Assembly: GCA_046760105.1 (NCBI GenBank)
Contig: JBHIDJ010000028.1
Location: 1-28,691, forward strand
From: JBHIDJ01 sp046760105
GTDB taxonomy: Bacteria > Pseudomonadota > Gammaproteobacteria > Acidiferrobacterales > SPGG2
Direction: 5' to 3'
Length of the DNA: 28,691 nt
How positions within the stretch are numbered: the stretch's first letter is position 1; each line of letters begins with the position of its first letter. The position numbers and the translations under genes were made by a program. The notes beneath the pieces are model-generated. The model was not told the origin of the DNA. It saw only the letters and a program-made list of their open reading frames with translations, and did no database searches. Below are positions 6,244 through 15,041 of the stretch, piece by piece.

Positions 6244-7887
6244 ATGAATCTCATTGATCCGAATTCGCGAGACTTCGACGCAGTCTGTGCAGCGTTCAAG
6301 TGGAAGATCCCCGAGTACTACAACATCGGACATGAGGTGTGCGACAAACACACGGACCGCGCCGACGAGATTGCGTTGTATTATGAAAACGATGCTGGTG
6401 ATGAAAGGAGTTTCACCTTCGGTGAACTCAAGTCACTATCCAATCGGTTCGCCAACGCGCTCGTTGCCCTTGGCCTGAGCCAGGGCGACCGTGTGGCGAT
6501 TATTCTTCCTCAGCGGCCAGAAACCGCCATTTCCCACTTGGGGGTATACAAGATCGGCGCCGTCGCGTTGCCACTGTCGATCCTGTTTGGGCCGGATGCC
6601 GTGGACTATCGATTGCGCAATAGCGCAGCGAAGGCGGTCATCACGGACCGCGCCCATGTGCCGATGGTCGAGTCGATGGAGGCAGATCTTCCTCATTTGC
6701 AATTCATTATCAACTCTGATGATAGGGGAGCCGAGCTCGCATTTTGGGAACTCCTGGAGAAGGGGTCTGATTCGCTCGAGTGTGCCAATACGCGTGCCGA
6801 CGACCCCGCACTGCTAATTTACACGTCCGGCACCACGGGCCCGCCAAAGGGCGCGTTGATTGCACATCGATCGTTGCTTGGGAACCTGACTGGTTTCGAG
6901 CTTTCGCAAAACTTTTTTCCGAACGATGGAGATTGCTTTTGGACGCCGGCCGACTGGGCATGGACTGGCGGTCTGCTGGACGGACTGGTACCGACCTGGT
7001 ACTACGCGAGGCCTATCGTGGCTTACGAAGGCGGCAAGTTCGATCCGGAGAAGGCATGTCACTTGATGGACAAATACCGGGTGACCAACGCTTTCATTCC
7101 ACCTACGGCGCTGAAAATGATCCGCCAGGTCGCCGATACCCGGGACCGCTTCAAGCTAAATCTGCGCGGCATTATGTCAGCGGGCGAGGCGGTTGGCGCA
7201 GAGCTTTACGATTGGGGTCGGGATGCACTTGGCGTTGAGATAAACGAGATGTGGGGGCAAACCGAGTTCAACTATCTGGTCGGGAACTGCTCGGCAATTA
7301 TGCCGGTAAGACCTGGTTCCATGGGCAAGCCCTACCCGGGCCACACCGTGGATGTGATCGACGAGGAGGGCCGGCCGATGCCGCCGGGCGAGACGGGCGA
7401 GCTCGCCGCAAAACGCGGCGATCCGGTTATGTTTCTCGGCTACTGGCAGAACGAGGAGGCGACTCGCGAGAAGTTTATTGGTGAATGGTTTTGTACCGGG
7501 GACGTAGGGTATCACGACGAGGATGGCTACCTCTGGTTCGTTGGACGCAAGGACGATGTGATCTCGAGTGCGGGCTATCGCATCGGGCCGGGAGAGATTG
7601 AAGATTGCCTGCTAAAGCACCCAGCGGTGGCCCAGGCCGCGGTGATTGGCAGGCCCGATGATTTACGCGGCAGCATTGTGAAAGCCTACATCGTTCTCGC
7701 TCATGGACATCAACCCTCAGACGAACTCAGCAAGGAGATCCAAGAGTCCGTGCGCACTCGGCTCGCGGCTTACGAGTATCCGCGAGAGATCGAGTTCATC
7801 GACGAGATGCCGATGACCACCACTGGCAAGGTCCGGCGGGTAGAGCTGCGCCAGCGCGACCTTACGAAGACGGGTATCGAAGGTTAA
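6244..7887 (+). CDS. AMP-dependent acyl-CoA synthetase (acetyl/medium-chain acyl-CoA synthetase-like)
   Basis: A 547-residue adenylate-forming enzyme that should activate a carboxylic acid to its CoA thioester. The phosphate loop YTSGTTGPPKG is at residues 193-203. Other visible motifs are MWGQTEFNYLVGN (A5 region), the ATP-binding WFCTGDVGYHDEDGYLWFVGRKDD (A7/A8), SAGYRIGPGEIED, and the catalytic Lys529 in TTTGKVRRVELRQ. The length and IGPGEIE motif resemble medium-chain or xenobiotic acyl-CoA synthetases more than long-chain FadD or true Acs. ATG 6244 is chosen over an in-frame TTG at 6235; no good ribosome site is visible because the inverted heptad repeat lies immediately upstream. It ends 14 nt before the convergent HIT gene. 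The acyl substrate is unknown. Confidence 0.88.
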   Translation: MNLIDPNSRDFDAVCAAFKWKIPEYYNIGHEVCDKHTDRADEIALYYENDAGDERSFTFGELKSLSNRFANALVALGLSQGDRVAIILPQRPETAISHLGVYKIGAVALPLSILFGPDAVDYRLRNSAAKAVITDRAHVPMVESMEADLPHLQFIINSDDRGAELAFWELLEKGSDSLECANTRADDPALLIYTSGTTGPPKGALIAHRSLLGNLTGFELSQNFFPNDGDCFWTPADWAWTGGLLDGLVPTWYYARPIVAYEGGKFDPEKACHLMDKYRVTNAFIPPTALKMIRQVADTRDRFKLNLRGIMSAGEAVGAELYDWGRDALGVEINEMWGQTEFNYLVGNCSAIMPVRPGSMGKPYPGHTVDVIDEEGRPMPPGETGELAAKRGDPVMFLGYWQNEEATREKFIGEWFCTGDVGYHDEDGYLWFVGRKDDVISSAGYRIGPGEIEDCLLKHPAVAQAAVIGRPDDLRGSIVKAYIVLAHGHQPSDELSKEIQESVRTRLAAYEYPREIEFIDEMPMTTTGKVRRVELRQRDLTKTGIEG

Positions 7888-7901
7888 CAGCCATAAGTTG
7901 C

Positions 7902-8258
7902 TCAGTCCCTGCGCATCAACATCGGCCCCAGACGGCGTCCTCCCAGCAGGTGCATGTGCAAATGGTACACTTCTTGTCCCCCGTTGCGTCCACAGTTGAT
8001 GATAAGGCGGTACCCGTCGTCAGCGACGCCGTGTTCTTTCGCTAACCGCGCGGCCACTGTAAACATATGGCCGAGATCTGCTTCGTCCTCGGGCGTCACA
8101 TCGTTTACGGTTGGAATGACTTTACTGGGAACGATCAGAATGTGGGTCGGTGCCTGCGGCCGGATATCGGCGAACGCGGTTACGCGATCGTCCTGAAATA
8201 GGATCTCCGCCGGAATCTCACGTCTCATGATTTTGCTGAATATGGTTTCTTCTGGCAT
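7902..8258 (-). CDS. HIT-family nucleotide hydrolase (HinT/PKCI-like)
   Basis: A 118-residue histidine-triad protein, the usual length for the HinT branch, which hydrolyses purine nucleoside phosphoramidates and aminoacyl-adenylates. The triad His-Leu-His-Met-His-Leu-Leu is at residues 99-105 (catalytic core H99, H101, H103). The N-terminus TIFSKIMRREIPAEI and the segment AFADIRPQAPTHILIVP (29-45) are family hallmarks. AGGAGG on the minus strand (8274-8269) sits about 10 nt before the ATG at 8258. It is convergent with the acyl-CoA synthetase gene and divergent from the thioesterase gene. HinT can clean up adenylates, a possible but unproven link to the adenylate-forming ligases beside it. 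Confidence 0.92.
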   Translation of the reverse strand: MPEETIFSKIMRREIPAEILFQDDRVTAFADIRPQAPTHILIVPSKVIPTVNDVTPEDEADLGHMFTVAARLAKEHGVADDGYRLIINCGRNGGQEVYHLHMHLLGGRRLGPMLMRRD

Positions 8259-8396
8259 GGATGCGTGTCCTCCTTTATGATTGGTTCATCGTCTACCGGG
8301 CGCTCAATCGTTGCACATTATACCTGGATGGGTTCGCACAGAGCGTGTCGTTAATAAATCCGCAAGGCAGATCGTTCATCAAGAGGCTAAGGCTGT
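8259..8396. other. Divergent intergenic region between HIT and thioesterase genes
   Basis: This 138-nt gap must contain at least the HIT promoter and possibly that of the thioesterase. A TTGCAC at 8310-8315 and AT-rich stretches (CATTATAC near 8314-8321 and TTAATAAAT near 8351-8359) are visible, but none form a well-spaced -35/-10 pair that I would call. The strong HIT ribosome-binding site lies at its left end. Confidence 0.4.
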
Positions 8397-8846
8397 ATGT
8401 CTGGTGACTCCTTACAGAAACACGAGACCCGAGAGCGCTTTGGTCATTTCCTTTCTATACCCACCCGCTGGATGGATAACGATATCTATGGCCATGTTAA
8501 TAACGTCGTCTATTATTCCTACTTCGATACGGTTATCTGTCGATACCTGCTGATCGAAGCGCAAACCGATATCATTGATGGTTCCGTGCTGCCGTTCACT
8601 GTCGAAAGCATGTGCCGTTACCATCAGTCACTGTCCTTTCCAGAGGTGGTGGATGCAGGTTTGCGCGTCGCGTGCCTGGGCAATTCCAGCGTGCGCTATG
8701 AAATCGCGTTGTTTAGTCAAAATCAGATCGGGGCGGCCGCCGAGGGCTACTTTGTGGACGTGTTTGTCGACCGCGGGACGCACAAGTCAATACCCATACC
8801 GGCCAAGGTCCGCACGGCGCTGGCGAGGCTGGTGGTGGATCGCTGA
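8397..8846 (+). CDS. Acyl-CoA thioesterase, hot-dog fold (FadM/YbgC-like)
   Basis: A 149-residue 4-hydroxybenzoyl-CoA thioesterase-type hot-dog protein. The diagnostic motif is RWMDNDIYGHVNNVVYYSYFD (residues 24-44), in which an Asp (27 or 29) precedes Gly-His-Val-Asn-Asn; this is closer to FadM/YciA-like acyl-CoA thioesterases than to the tol-linked YbgC encoded later in this window. It should hydrolyse acyl-CoA to free acid and CoA. It stands alone downstream of a divergent intergenic region, with the FetAB-type pair after it. The upstream CoA ligases may make it part of a CoA ester balance, but no operon link is visible. Confidence 0.85.
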   Translation: MSGDSLQKHETRERFGHFLSIPTRWMDNDIYGHVNNVVYYSYFDTVICRYLLIEAQTDIIDGSVLPFTVESMCRYHQSLSFPEVVDAGLRVACLGNSSVRYEIALFSQNQIGAAAEGYFVDVFVDRGTHKSIPIPAKVRTALARLVVDR

Positions 8847-8923
8847 CGCCACGACATGCTAGCTGTCATGTTGTTTGTCAGTAGACACGCGAGTCTCGTT
8901 TTTTGTTGAGTGGACATCATTTT

Positions 8924-9511
8924 GTGAGCCGCTTGCGTATCGTCGGACTGTCGAACCATCCTTTGGGACCGATAAGCCTGACCGTCGGCTCAGGTGAATG
9001 TGTGTGTATCTCTGGTCCTTCGGGGACCGGTAAAACGTTGCTGTTGCGAGCGATCGCGGACCTCGATCCGCACGAGGGAGAAATATTCCTCGGCAATACC
9101 CAGTGTACAAGTGTTGACGGGCCACAGTGGCGTCGTCGCGTGGGCTTGCTACTGGCGGAAAGTGAGTGGTGGCAGGAACGTGTGGGTGATCATTTCAGCA
9201 ACGCCGCGGACGGCTTGGTGGAGCAATTGGGGTTTGATCGCCGTATTCTCGACCGCAAGGTCATGCGCCTGTCCACGGGTGAGCGTCAACGTCTAGCGCT
9301 TTTACGATTGTTGTCTCGCTCACCGCAGGCGTTGTTGTTAGACGAGCCCACGGCCAGCCTCGACGCGAAGAATGTGCGTCGCGCGGAACGCTTGATCGCC
9401 ACGTATCGTCAGGAGCACAAGGCGCCGGTGCTGTGGGTCAGTCACGACCCGCGGCAAATCAAACGCGTCGGCGATCGTCACCTGCGCCTGCAGGACGGCA
9501 GATTAAAGTGA
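8924..9511 (+). CDS. fetA: ABC transporter ATP-binding protein, FetA/YbbL-like
   Basis: A 195-residue ATPase that pairs with the UPF0014 permease encoded 10 nt downstream. Walker A is GPSGTGKT (31-38), the signature is LSTGERQRLALLRLLSRSP, followed by the Walker B LLLDEPTASLDAKN and the switch His in LWVSHDP. In E. coli FetA-FetB is linked to iron export and peroxide resistance; other members may act on different metals or substrates. The start is uncertain: GTG 8924 gives a compact N-terminus, but TTG codons at 8903 and 8906 are also in frame. The short spacer to the permease gene indicates a two-gene operon. Confidence 0.85.
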   Translation: MSRLRIVGLSNHPLGPISLTVGSGECVCISGPSGTGKTLLLRAIADLDPHEGEIFLGNTQCTSVDGPQWRRRVGLLLAESEWWQERVGDHFSNAADGLVEQLGFDRRILDRKVMRLSTGERQRLALLRLLSRSPQALLLDEPTASLDAKNVRRAERLIATYRQEHKAPVLWVSHDPRQIKRVGDRHLRLQDGRLK

Positions 9512-9521
9512 GGCTGGCGCC

Positions 9522-10325
9522 GTGAACGTGATCTCATTGACAGCTTTGGACCTTACACTCGCGGCGGGGTTGGTTTTAATACTGGCCGCGTTGTCGATGC
9601 CCATGGGGCTTGGCATTGGCAAACAACTTGTGGTGGCCGCGGCGCGTACCGTGGTGCAACTCCTGCTCATCGGATTTGTGCTTAAGGCTTTGTTCGAAAA
9701 CGTAAATCTTGGCTGGGTGGCGTTGCTCGCGGCGGTCATGTTGTTGATCGCGGGACGCGAGGCCATGGCCCGACAAACGCGTCGGCTTCTGGGTTGGTGG
9801 GGGTTTGGCGTCGGCACCGTGTCCATGTTTGTTTCCACGTTTGCCATCACCGTGTTGGCGTTGACGGTAATCATCGGCACTGAGCCCTGGTATACACCGC
9901 AATATGCCATTCCGCTGCTGGGCATGATGCTCGGCAACACCATGACGGGCATCGCTGTGGCATTGGACCGACTAACACAAACCGCTTGGCAGAGCCGAGA
10001 CATCATCGAGGCGCGTTTGATGCTCGGGCAGACATCGACGGTTGCGATAGCTGACATTCGAAGTGACAGCATGCGCAGCGGAATGATACCCGTCATCAAT
10101 GCGATGGCGGCGGCGGGCGTCGTCAGCCTGCCGGGCATGATGACGGGTCAAATCCTGGCCGGCACTCCTCCGCTCGAAGCAGTGAAATACCAGATCCTAA
10201 TCATGTTCATGATTGGCAGCGGTACCGGTTTTGGCACCATGGCCGCGGTGTGGGCCGCTTCGCGGCGGCTTTTCGACGAGCGTGAGCGCCTGCGTTTGGA
10301 GCGTACAAGGACTGTCGCAAAATAA
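9522..10325 (+). CDS. fetB: UPF0014 family permease, FetB/YbbM-like
   Basis: A 267-residue inner-membrane protein with about six to seven hydrophobic segments (roughly residues 10-30, 32-57, 61-80, 93-119, 127-143, 195-215, 225-245). Conserved family motifs are present: ARTVVQLLLIGFVL (40-53), LLGMMLGNTMTGIAVALDRL, the cytoplasmic AWQSRDIIEARLMLGQTS, and the GMMTGQILAGTPPLEAVKYQI segment near residues 205-225. It begins with GTG and is preceded by the FetA-type ATPase gene. The pair probably exports iron or a related metal, by analogy with E. coli FetAB; this is family knowledge rather than something seen here. Confidence 0.9.
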   Translation: MNVISLTALDLTLAAGLVLILAALSMPMGLGIGKQLVVAAARTVVQLLLIGFVLKALFENVNLGWVALLAAVMLLIAGREAMARQTRRLLGWWGFGVGTVSMFVSTFAITVLALTVIIGTEPWYTPQYAIPLLGMMLGNTMTGIAVALDRLTQTAWQSRDIIEARLMLGQTSTVAIADIRSDSMRSGMIPVINAMAAAGVVSLPGMMTGQILAGTPPLEAVKYQILIMFMIGSGTGFGTMAAVWAASRRLFDERERLRLERTRTVAK

Positions 10326-10473
10326 TGCGCACACACCGATGGCGACAGGCGGTAGCACGAGAGCGTGCATCGATGCAAAATGACTACGTGCACTTTGAAA
10401 TCGAACTTCGCTGAACGTGCTTTGTCCTGAGTACGCAGCACGCGGATGGCGCCGGTAAGCCTTTGGGTGCGGT

Positions 10474-11127
10474 ATGAGAGACCGTGAACAAATGGTGCGC
10501 ACGATCGAGGCCGAGGTCAAAGAGACAAGCCGCTGGATTGGCAAAAAGTCACTCGACCCGCGCGTCATGGAAGCAATGCGCAACGTCCCCCGGCATGAAT
10601 TCGTGCCGCCGGATATGGCCGGGATCGCCTACCGTAATGAGCCACTTCCTATCGGCTTTGGTCAGACGATCTCGCAGCCCTATATCGTCGCGTTGATGAC
10701 CGATCTCTTGGCGCCGGAAGCGGACGCTGTGGTTCTGGAGATCGGTACCGGTTGCGGGTACCAGACAGCCATACTGAGCGAGTTGGTAAAGCAGGTTTAT
10801 ACCATCGAGGTTATCAACGACCTCGGTGAACAAGCGAAGCAGCGATTGCTCCGCTTCGGCTACTCGAATATCGAGTTCCGAATTGGTGACGGCTATCACG
10901 GCTGGCCGGAAAGCGCACCGTTTAATGCCATCATGGTGACGGCCGCCGCCGCTAGCATACCCGACTCACTGGTCGAGCAGCTTAAGCCCGGGGGCAGCAT
11001 GGCCATTCCCGTGGGAACAGGAAGCTCCGGCCAGACCTTGGTGCAGGTGTCCAAAGACAGGGCCGGCGTTGTCCGCACTAAGGATATCCTCCCGGTTGCC
11101 TTTGTGCCTCTCATCCGTGGGCAATAG
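10474..11127 (+). CDS. pcm: Protein-L-isoaspartate O-methyltransferase
   Basis: A 217-residue SAM-dependent methyltransferase that methylates L-isoaspartyl residues in aged proteins to start their repair. The N-terminal VMEAMRNVPRHEFVPPDM and LPIGFGQTISQPYIVALM (about 57-74) are the Pcm signature. The SAM-binding motif I is VVLEIGTGCGYQTAIL (86-101), and GDGYHGWPESAPFNAIMVTAA and LKPGGSMAIPVG are motifs II/III. Length is normal for bacterial Pcm (~208-220). The stop is followed after one base by the ATG of the fused oxoprolinase gene, so the two are very likely translated from one mRNA. In many gammaproteobacteria pcm instead lies next to surE or nlpD. Confidence 0.93.
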   Translation: MRDREQMVRTIEAEVKETSRWIGKKSLDPRVMEAMRNVPRHEFVPPDMAGIAYRNEPLPIGFGQTISQPYIVALMTDLLAPEADAVVLEIGTGCGYQTAILSELVKQVYTIEVINDLGEQAKQRLLRFGYSNIEFRIGDGYHGWPESAPFNAIMVTAAAASIPDSLVEQLKPGGSMAIPVGTGSSGQTLVQVSKDRAGVVRTKDILPVAFVPLIRGQ

Positions 11128-11128
11128 C

Positions 11129-14100
11129 ATGACCGAATCGCATTGGCAGTTCTGGATCGATCGCGGTGGAACATTCACGGACGTGGTGGCACACCGTCCC
11201 GACAGCACGGTCATTACGCACAAGTTGTTGTCAGATAATCCGGAGCGTTATCCGGATGCAGCGCTACAGGGTATTCGTGACGTAATGGGGCTTGCGGCTG
11301 ATGCACGGATACCGGCACAGATGATCGAGTCGATCAAGATGGGCACCACGGTGGCGACTAACGCGCTGCTTGAACGCAAGGGCGAACGGACAGTGCTCCT
11401 GGTGACCAAGGGATTCGGCGATATTCTGCGCCTCGGTTACCAGAACCGGCCGAAGATCTTTGCACGCCGTATCGAGCTTCCCGAAATTCTGTATGACCGG
11501 GTGATCGAGGTCGACGAGCGCTACAGTGCCGACGGTCACGAGCTGGTCCCGGTAGATGCGGATGGCGTCCGCGCGGCACTGAAAGCGGCTTACACTGACG
11601 GCATACGTTCAGCCGCAATCGTTTTCATGCACGCCTATCGTTACCCGGAACATGAGAAGCGCATCGCTACGCTGGCGCACGAGATCGGCTTTCACCAAGT
11701 GTCGACGTCGCATGAAGTGAGCCCGTTGATGAAGTTGGTCGGGCGCGGCGATACAACCGTTGTCGACGCCTATCTCTCACCGCTCCTGCGCCGTTACGTC
11801 GAACGTGTAGCCGGTGAGCTTGGCGACACACGACTGCTTTTCATGCAATCAAACGGCGGGCTGATAGACAGTCACTACTTCCAAGGCAAGAACAGCATTC
11901 TTTCGGGTCCCGCCGCGGGTGTCGTGGGGGCAGTCCGCACCAGTGCCGCTGCCGGTTTTGACAAGATCATCGGTTTCGATATGGGTGGCACGTCCACCGA
12001 CGTCTCCCATTACGAAGGCGAGTACGAACGCACCTTTGAAAGCGAGGTCGCCGGAGTCCGTATGCGCGCGCCGATGATGTACATCCACACGGTCGCTGCC
12101 GGTGGTGGATCGATCCTGCGTTTTGACGGCAGCCGTTATCGCGTGGGACCTGCATCTGCAGGAGCCGATCCAGGCCCCGCCTGCTACCGGCGCGCGGGGC
12201 CGCTGACAGTAACGGACTGCAACCTCATGGTGGGAAAGATCGTGCCCGATTACTTCCCCAGAGTGTTCGGTCGTGAAGGCAACCTGCCGTTGGATGCGGA
12301 GGTCGTGCGCGACAAGTTCAGCAAGCTCGCTTCCGATATCACGGCGGCCACGGGAGATAGCCGCACACCGCAACAGGTCGCGCACGGATTCCTGGCGGTA
12401 GCGGTGGAGAACATGGCGAATGCCATCCGCAAGATTTCCGTGCAGCGCGGCTATGACGTGACTGAGTATACGCTCTGTTGCTTTGGCGGTGCGGGGCCGC
12501 AGCATGCATGTCTGGTCGCGGATGCACTTGGGATTGAGCGCGTGCTCATCCATCCCTATGCGGGTGTGCTTTCCGCCTACGGTATGGGCCTCGCTGACAG
12601 GCGGCTCATGCGCGAACAAGCGGTTGAGGCAAGACTGACCAATGAGCTCAGGGCAGAACTTGAACGCATCTTTGAGCGCATCGAATCCGATGGACGTGCG
12701 GAAATGCACAATCAGGGGCTCGAGGATGAAAAGATAACTACCGTCCGCAAGATGCACGTACGTTACGACGGCACCGACACGGCCCTTCTCGTGGACTACG
12801 GCTCGCCTGACGCGATCACCCATCAATTCGCGACGGTGCACCACCGGCGTTTCGGTTTCATCTATTCCGACAAGCCGCTGATCGTTGAGGCGGCATCGGT
12901 CGAGTTAATCGGCGCTGGCGATGTGAGTGATGACCTGGTGGTCGAGGTGCAGGCCTCGACGGCTGTTGGTGCGCCCGATCGCGCGCTTACGCCGCTTGCA
13001 CGTGTCAAGATGTACACTGCCAACGCCGTCCACGATGGGGAAGCCGCGTTGGACACTCCGATCTTCAATCGCGATGAGCTAATGGTTGGCCGTCGCATCG
13101 AGGGCCCGGCGGTCATTATCGAAGCCAACAGCACCATCGTTGTCGAGCCCGGCTGGTGCGCGCAGCTAACAACCAAGAATCATGTCATCTTGGATCGGGT
13201 CACGCGGCTTGCCCGTACAGCCGCTGTGGGCACCGAGGTCGATCCGGTCAGACTCGAGATCTTCAATAATCTATTCATGTCGATTGCCGAACAGATGGGC
13301 ACGATTCTGCAGAAAACCAGCCACTCGGTAAACATGAAAGAACGACTGGATTTTTCGTGCGCTATCTTTGATGCCGAGGGCCAGCTGGTAGCCAATGCGC
13401 CGCACATACCGGTGCACTTGGGTTCGATGGGAGAGAGCGTACAGAGCGTCATCCGGCACTGTAGAGACAATATGAAACCGGGCGAGGTCTATGTACTCAA
13501 CGCGCCCTATAACGGCGGCACCCATTTGCCGGATGTCACCGTCATCACGCCCGTCTTCGACGACACCGGTGAACGCATCTTGTTGTACGTAGGATCGCGC
13601 GGGCACCATGCCGATATCGGTGGGATCACGCCCGGCTCGATGCCACCGAACAGTGTCACTATAGAGCAAGAAGGTGTGCTGTTCGACAACTTTAAACTCG
13701 TCGAAGCAGGCCGCTTTCGTGAAGCCGAATTGCGCGCGTTGTTGACCTTCGGGCCGCATCCCGCGCGCAATCGCGAACAGAACATTGCTGACCTTAAGGC
13801 GCAAATCGCCGCAAATGAATCTGGCGTCCAGGGCCTACGTAAAATGATCGACCACTTTGGCCTTGCCACCGTACACGCATTCATGGGCCATGTGCAAAGC
13901 AACGCCGAGGAGTCGGTTCGTCGCGTGATCGATGTCCTCAAGGACGGTAGCTTTAGCTATGCCTTAGATGACGGCAGCACCGTGCAGGTGACCATTACCA
14001 TCGACAGGGCGGCGCGCCAGGCGCGCATCGATTTCACCGGCACCTCTCATCAACAGGCCGGTAACTTCAATGCGCCGTCAGCGGTCTGCAAGGCAGCGGT

Positions 14101-14776
14101 GCTTTACGTGTTCCGTACGCTCGTGGACGATGACATACCACTTAATGCGGGCTGTCTTAAGCCGCTGGAGATCATCATCCCGAAAAATAGCCTGCTTAAT
14201 CCCGAATACCCAGCGGCAGTGGTCGCCGGTAATGTTGAGACTTCGCAGTGCATCGTCGATGCGCTGTACGGTGCGTTAGGTGTGATGGCGGCGGCGCAGG
14301 GTACCATGAATAACTTCACGTTCGGCAGTGACCGCTGGCAGTATTACGAGACCATCTGCGGTGGCGCAGGTGCGGGACCGGATTTCGATGGCACGGATGC
14401 GGTGCACACGCACATGACCAACGCGCGTATCACCGATCCCGAGGTGCTGGAGTGGCGTTTCCCCGTACTTTTGGAGCGTTTTGCTGTGCGCCGCGCCAGC
14501 GGCGGGGCAGGGCGTAAACGCGGCGGCGACGGCGCTATCCGCCGGATACGGTTTCTCGAGCCCATGACGGCGGCGATCCTCTCGAATCGCCGGCGCGTGC
14601 CGCCGTTTGGCATGGACGGTGGCGAGCCCGGTGCACCGGGTCATAACTGGGTCCAGCGCACAGACGGGAGCACGATCGATCTGACAGGCTGTGACCAGAT
14701 CGACATGAACGCAGGCGACATCTTTGTTATCGAGACACCCGGCGGTGGCGGCTATGGGCCGATACCGCACTCGTGA
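11129..14776 (+). CDS. Fused hydantoinase A/B protein, 5-oxoprolinase-like (ATP-dependent)
   Basis: A 1215-residue HyuA-HyuB fusion, the length expected for single-chain 5-oxoprolinase, which opens 5-oxoproline or related cyclic amides using ATP. The N-terminal half has two acetate-kinase-like phosphate motifs, DRGGTFTDV (11-19) and DMGGTSTDV (284-292), plus MGTTVATNALLERKGE and a YAGVLSAYGMGLAD segment. The HyuB half begins near residue 705 (DPVRLEIFNNLFMSIAEQMG) and ends in the characteristic GGGGYG. ATG 11129 is chosen over an in-frame upstream start inside pcm because DRGG must sit close to the N-terminus. Substrate could be 5-oxoproline, a hydantoin, or, less likely given the fusion, acetone-carboxylase-type ketones. 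Coupling to pcm suggests a role in clearing damaged amino acid derivatives. Confidence 0.88.
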   Translation: MTESHWQFWIDRGGTFTDVVAHRPDSTVITHKLLSDNPERYPDAALQGIRDVMGLAADARIPAQMIESIKMGTTVATNALLERKGERTVLLVTKGFGDILRLGYQNRPKIFARRIELPEILYDRVIEVDERYSADGHELVPVDADGVRAALKAAYTDGIRSAAIVFMHAYRYPEHEKRIATLAHEIGFHQVSTSHEVSPLMKLVGRGDTTVVDAYLSPLLRRYVERVAGELGDTRLLFMQSNGGLIDSHYFQGKNSILSGPAAGVVGAVRTSAAAGFDKIIGFDMGGTSTDVSHYEGEYERTFESEVAGVRMRAPMMYIHTVAAGGGSILRFDGSRYRVGPASAGADPGPACYRRAGPLTVTDCNLMVGKIVPDYFPRVFGREGNLPLDAEVVRDKFSKLASDITAATGDSRTPQQVAHGFLAVAVENMANAIRKISVQRGYDVTEYTLCCFGGAGPQHACLVADALGIERVLIHPYAGVLSAYGMGLADRRLMREQAVEARLTNELRAELERIFERIESDGRAEMHNQGLEDEKITTVRKMHVRYDGTDTALLVDYGSPDAITHQFATVHHRRFGFIYSDKPLIVEAASVELIGAGDVSDDLVVEVQASTAVGAPDRALTPLARVKMYTANAVHDGEAALDTPIFNRDELMVGRRIEGPAVIIEANSTIVVEPGWCAQLTTKNHVILDRVTRLARTAAVGTEVDPVRLEIFNNLFMSIAEQMGTILQKTSHSVNMKERLDFSCAIFDAEGQLVANAPHIPVHLGSMGESVQSVIRHCRDNMKPGEVYVLNAPYNGGTHLPDVTVITPVFDDTGERILLYVGSRGHHADIGGITPGSMPPNSVTIEQEGVLFDNFKLVEAGRFREAELRALLTFGPHPARNREQNIADLKAQIAANESGVQGLRKMIDHFGLATVHAFMGHVQSNAEESVRRVIDVLKDGSFSYALDDGSTVQVTITIDRAARQARIDFTGTSHQQAGNFNAPSAVCKAAVLYVFRTLVDDDIPLNAGCLKPLEIIIPKNSLLNPEYPAAVVAGNVETSQCIVDALYGALGVMAAAQGTMNNFTFGSDRWQYYETICGGAGAGPDFDGTDAVHTHMTNARITDPEVLEWRFPVLLERFAVRRASGGAGRKRGGDGAIRRIRFLEPMTAAILSNRRRVPPFGMDGGEPGAPGHNWVQRTDGSTIDLTGCDQIDMNAGDIFVIETPGGGGYGPIPHS

Positions 14777-14799
14777 CGCCAGCCGCCACGGCTGGCGTC
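14775..14799 (+). terminator. Strong hairpin at the end of the oxoprolinase gene
   Basis: GACGCCAGCC (14775-14784) and GGCTGGCGTC (14790-14799) form a perfect 10-bp stem with a 5-nt loop, starting inside the stop codon. No T-run follows, so this is not a classical intrinsic terminator. It may protect the mRNA 3' end or work with Rho. Confidence 0.5.
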
Positions 14800-14812
14800 G
14801 ACAGTAACCCTG

Positions 14813-14841
14813 CTCGGCGATGCGTTTTGCGCAACGCCGAG
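14813..14841 (+). terminator. Second hairpin downstream of the oxoprolinase gene
   Basis: CTCGGCG (14813-14819) pairs with CGCCGAG (14835-14841). After one A/A mismatch, TGCG (14821-14824) pairs with CGCA (14830-14833), closing a TTTTG loop. No downstream T-run is present. Being only 13 nt after the first hairpin, it may form a tandem 3'-end structure with it. Confidence 0.4.
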
Positions 14842-15041
14842 GCACACCAACCCCCCGGTGCCCGCTGATGCCGCTTCCGTGCACTGCCGCAAGCCAACCG
14901 CGACGCGCACGTTACGGCTCGCCGGGCACACCGGGCGCCAAGACAGCACTCTAACTAAAACTTAAGATGTGACCCCCCCGATCCCTGGGCGATGGTTTTT
15001 TTCTTGTTCTTATTTTTTTGTCATGCAAAAAGGTGGTGCGA

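Noticed and set aside
8881..8905. T-run with a short stem before fetA
   Set aside because: The possible stem (AGAC/GTCT) is only four base pairs, too weak to call a terminator.
11069..11128. Upstream in-frame start for the oxoprolinase inside pcm
   Set aside because: It would add 20 residues before the conserved N-terminal DRGGTFTD motif and overlap pcm by about 60 nt.
11849..12844. 331-codon minus-strand ORF
   Set aside because: It lies antisense inside the fused oxoprolinase, where phosphate motifs and continuous homology show the + frame to be real.
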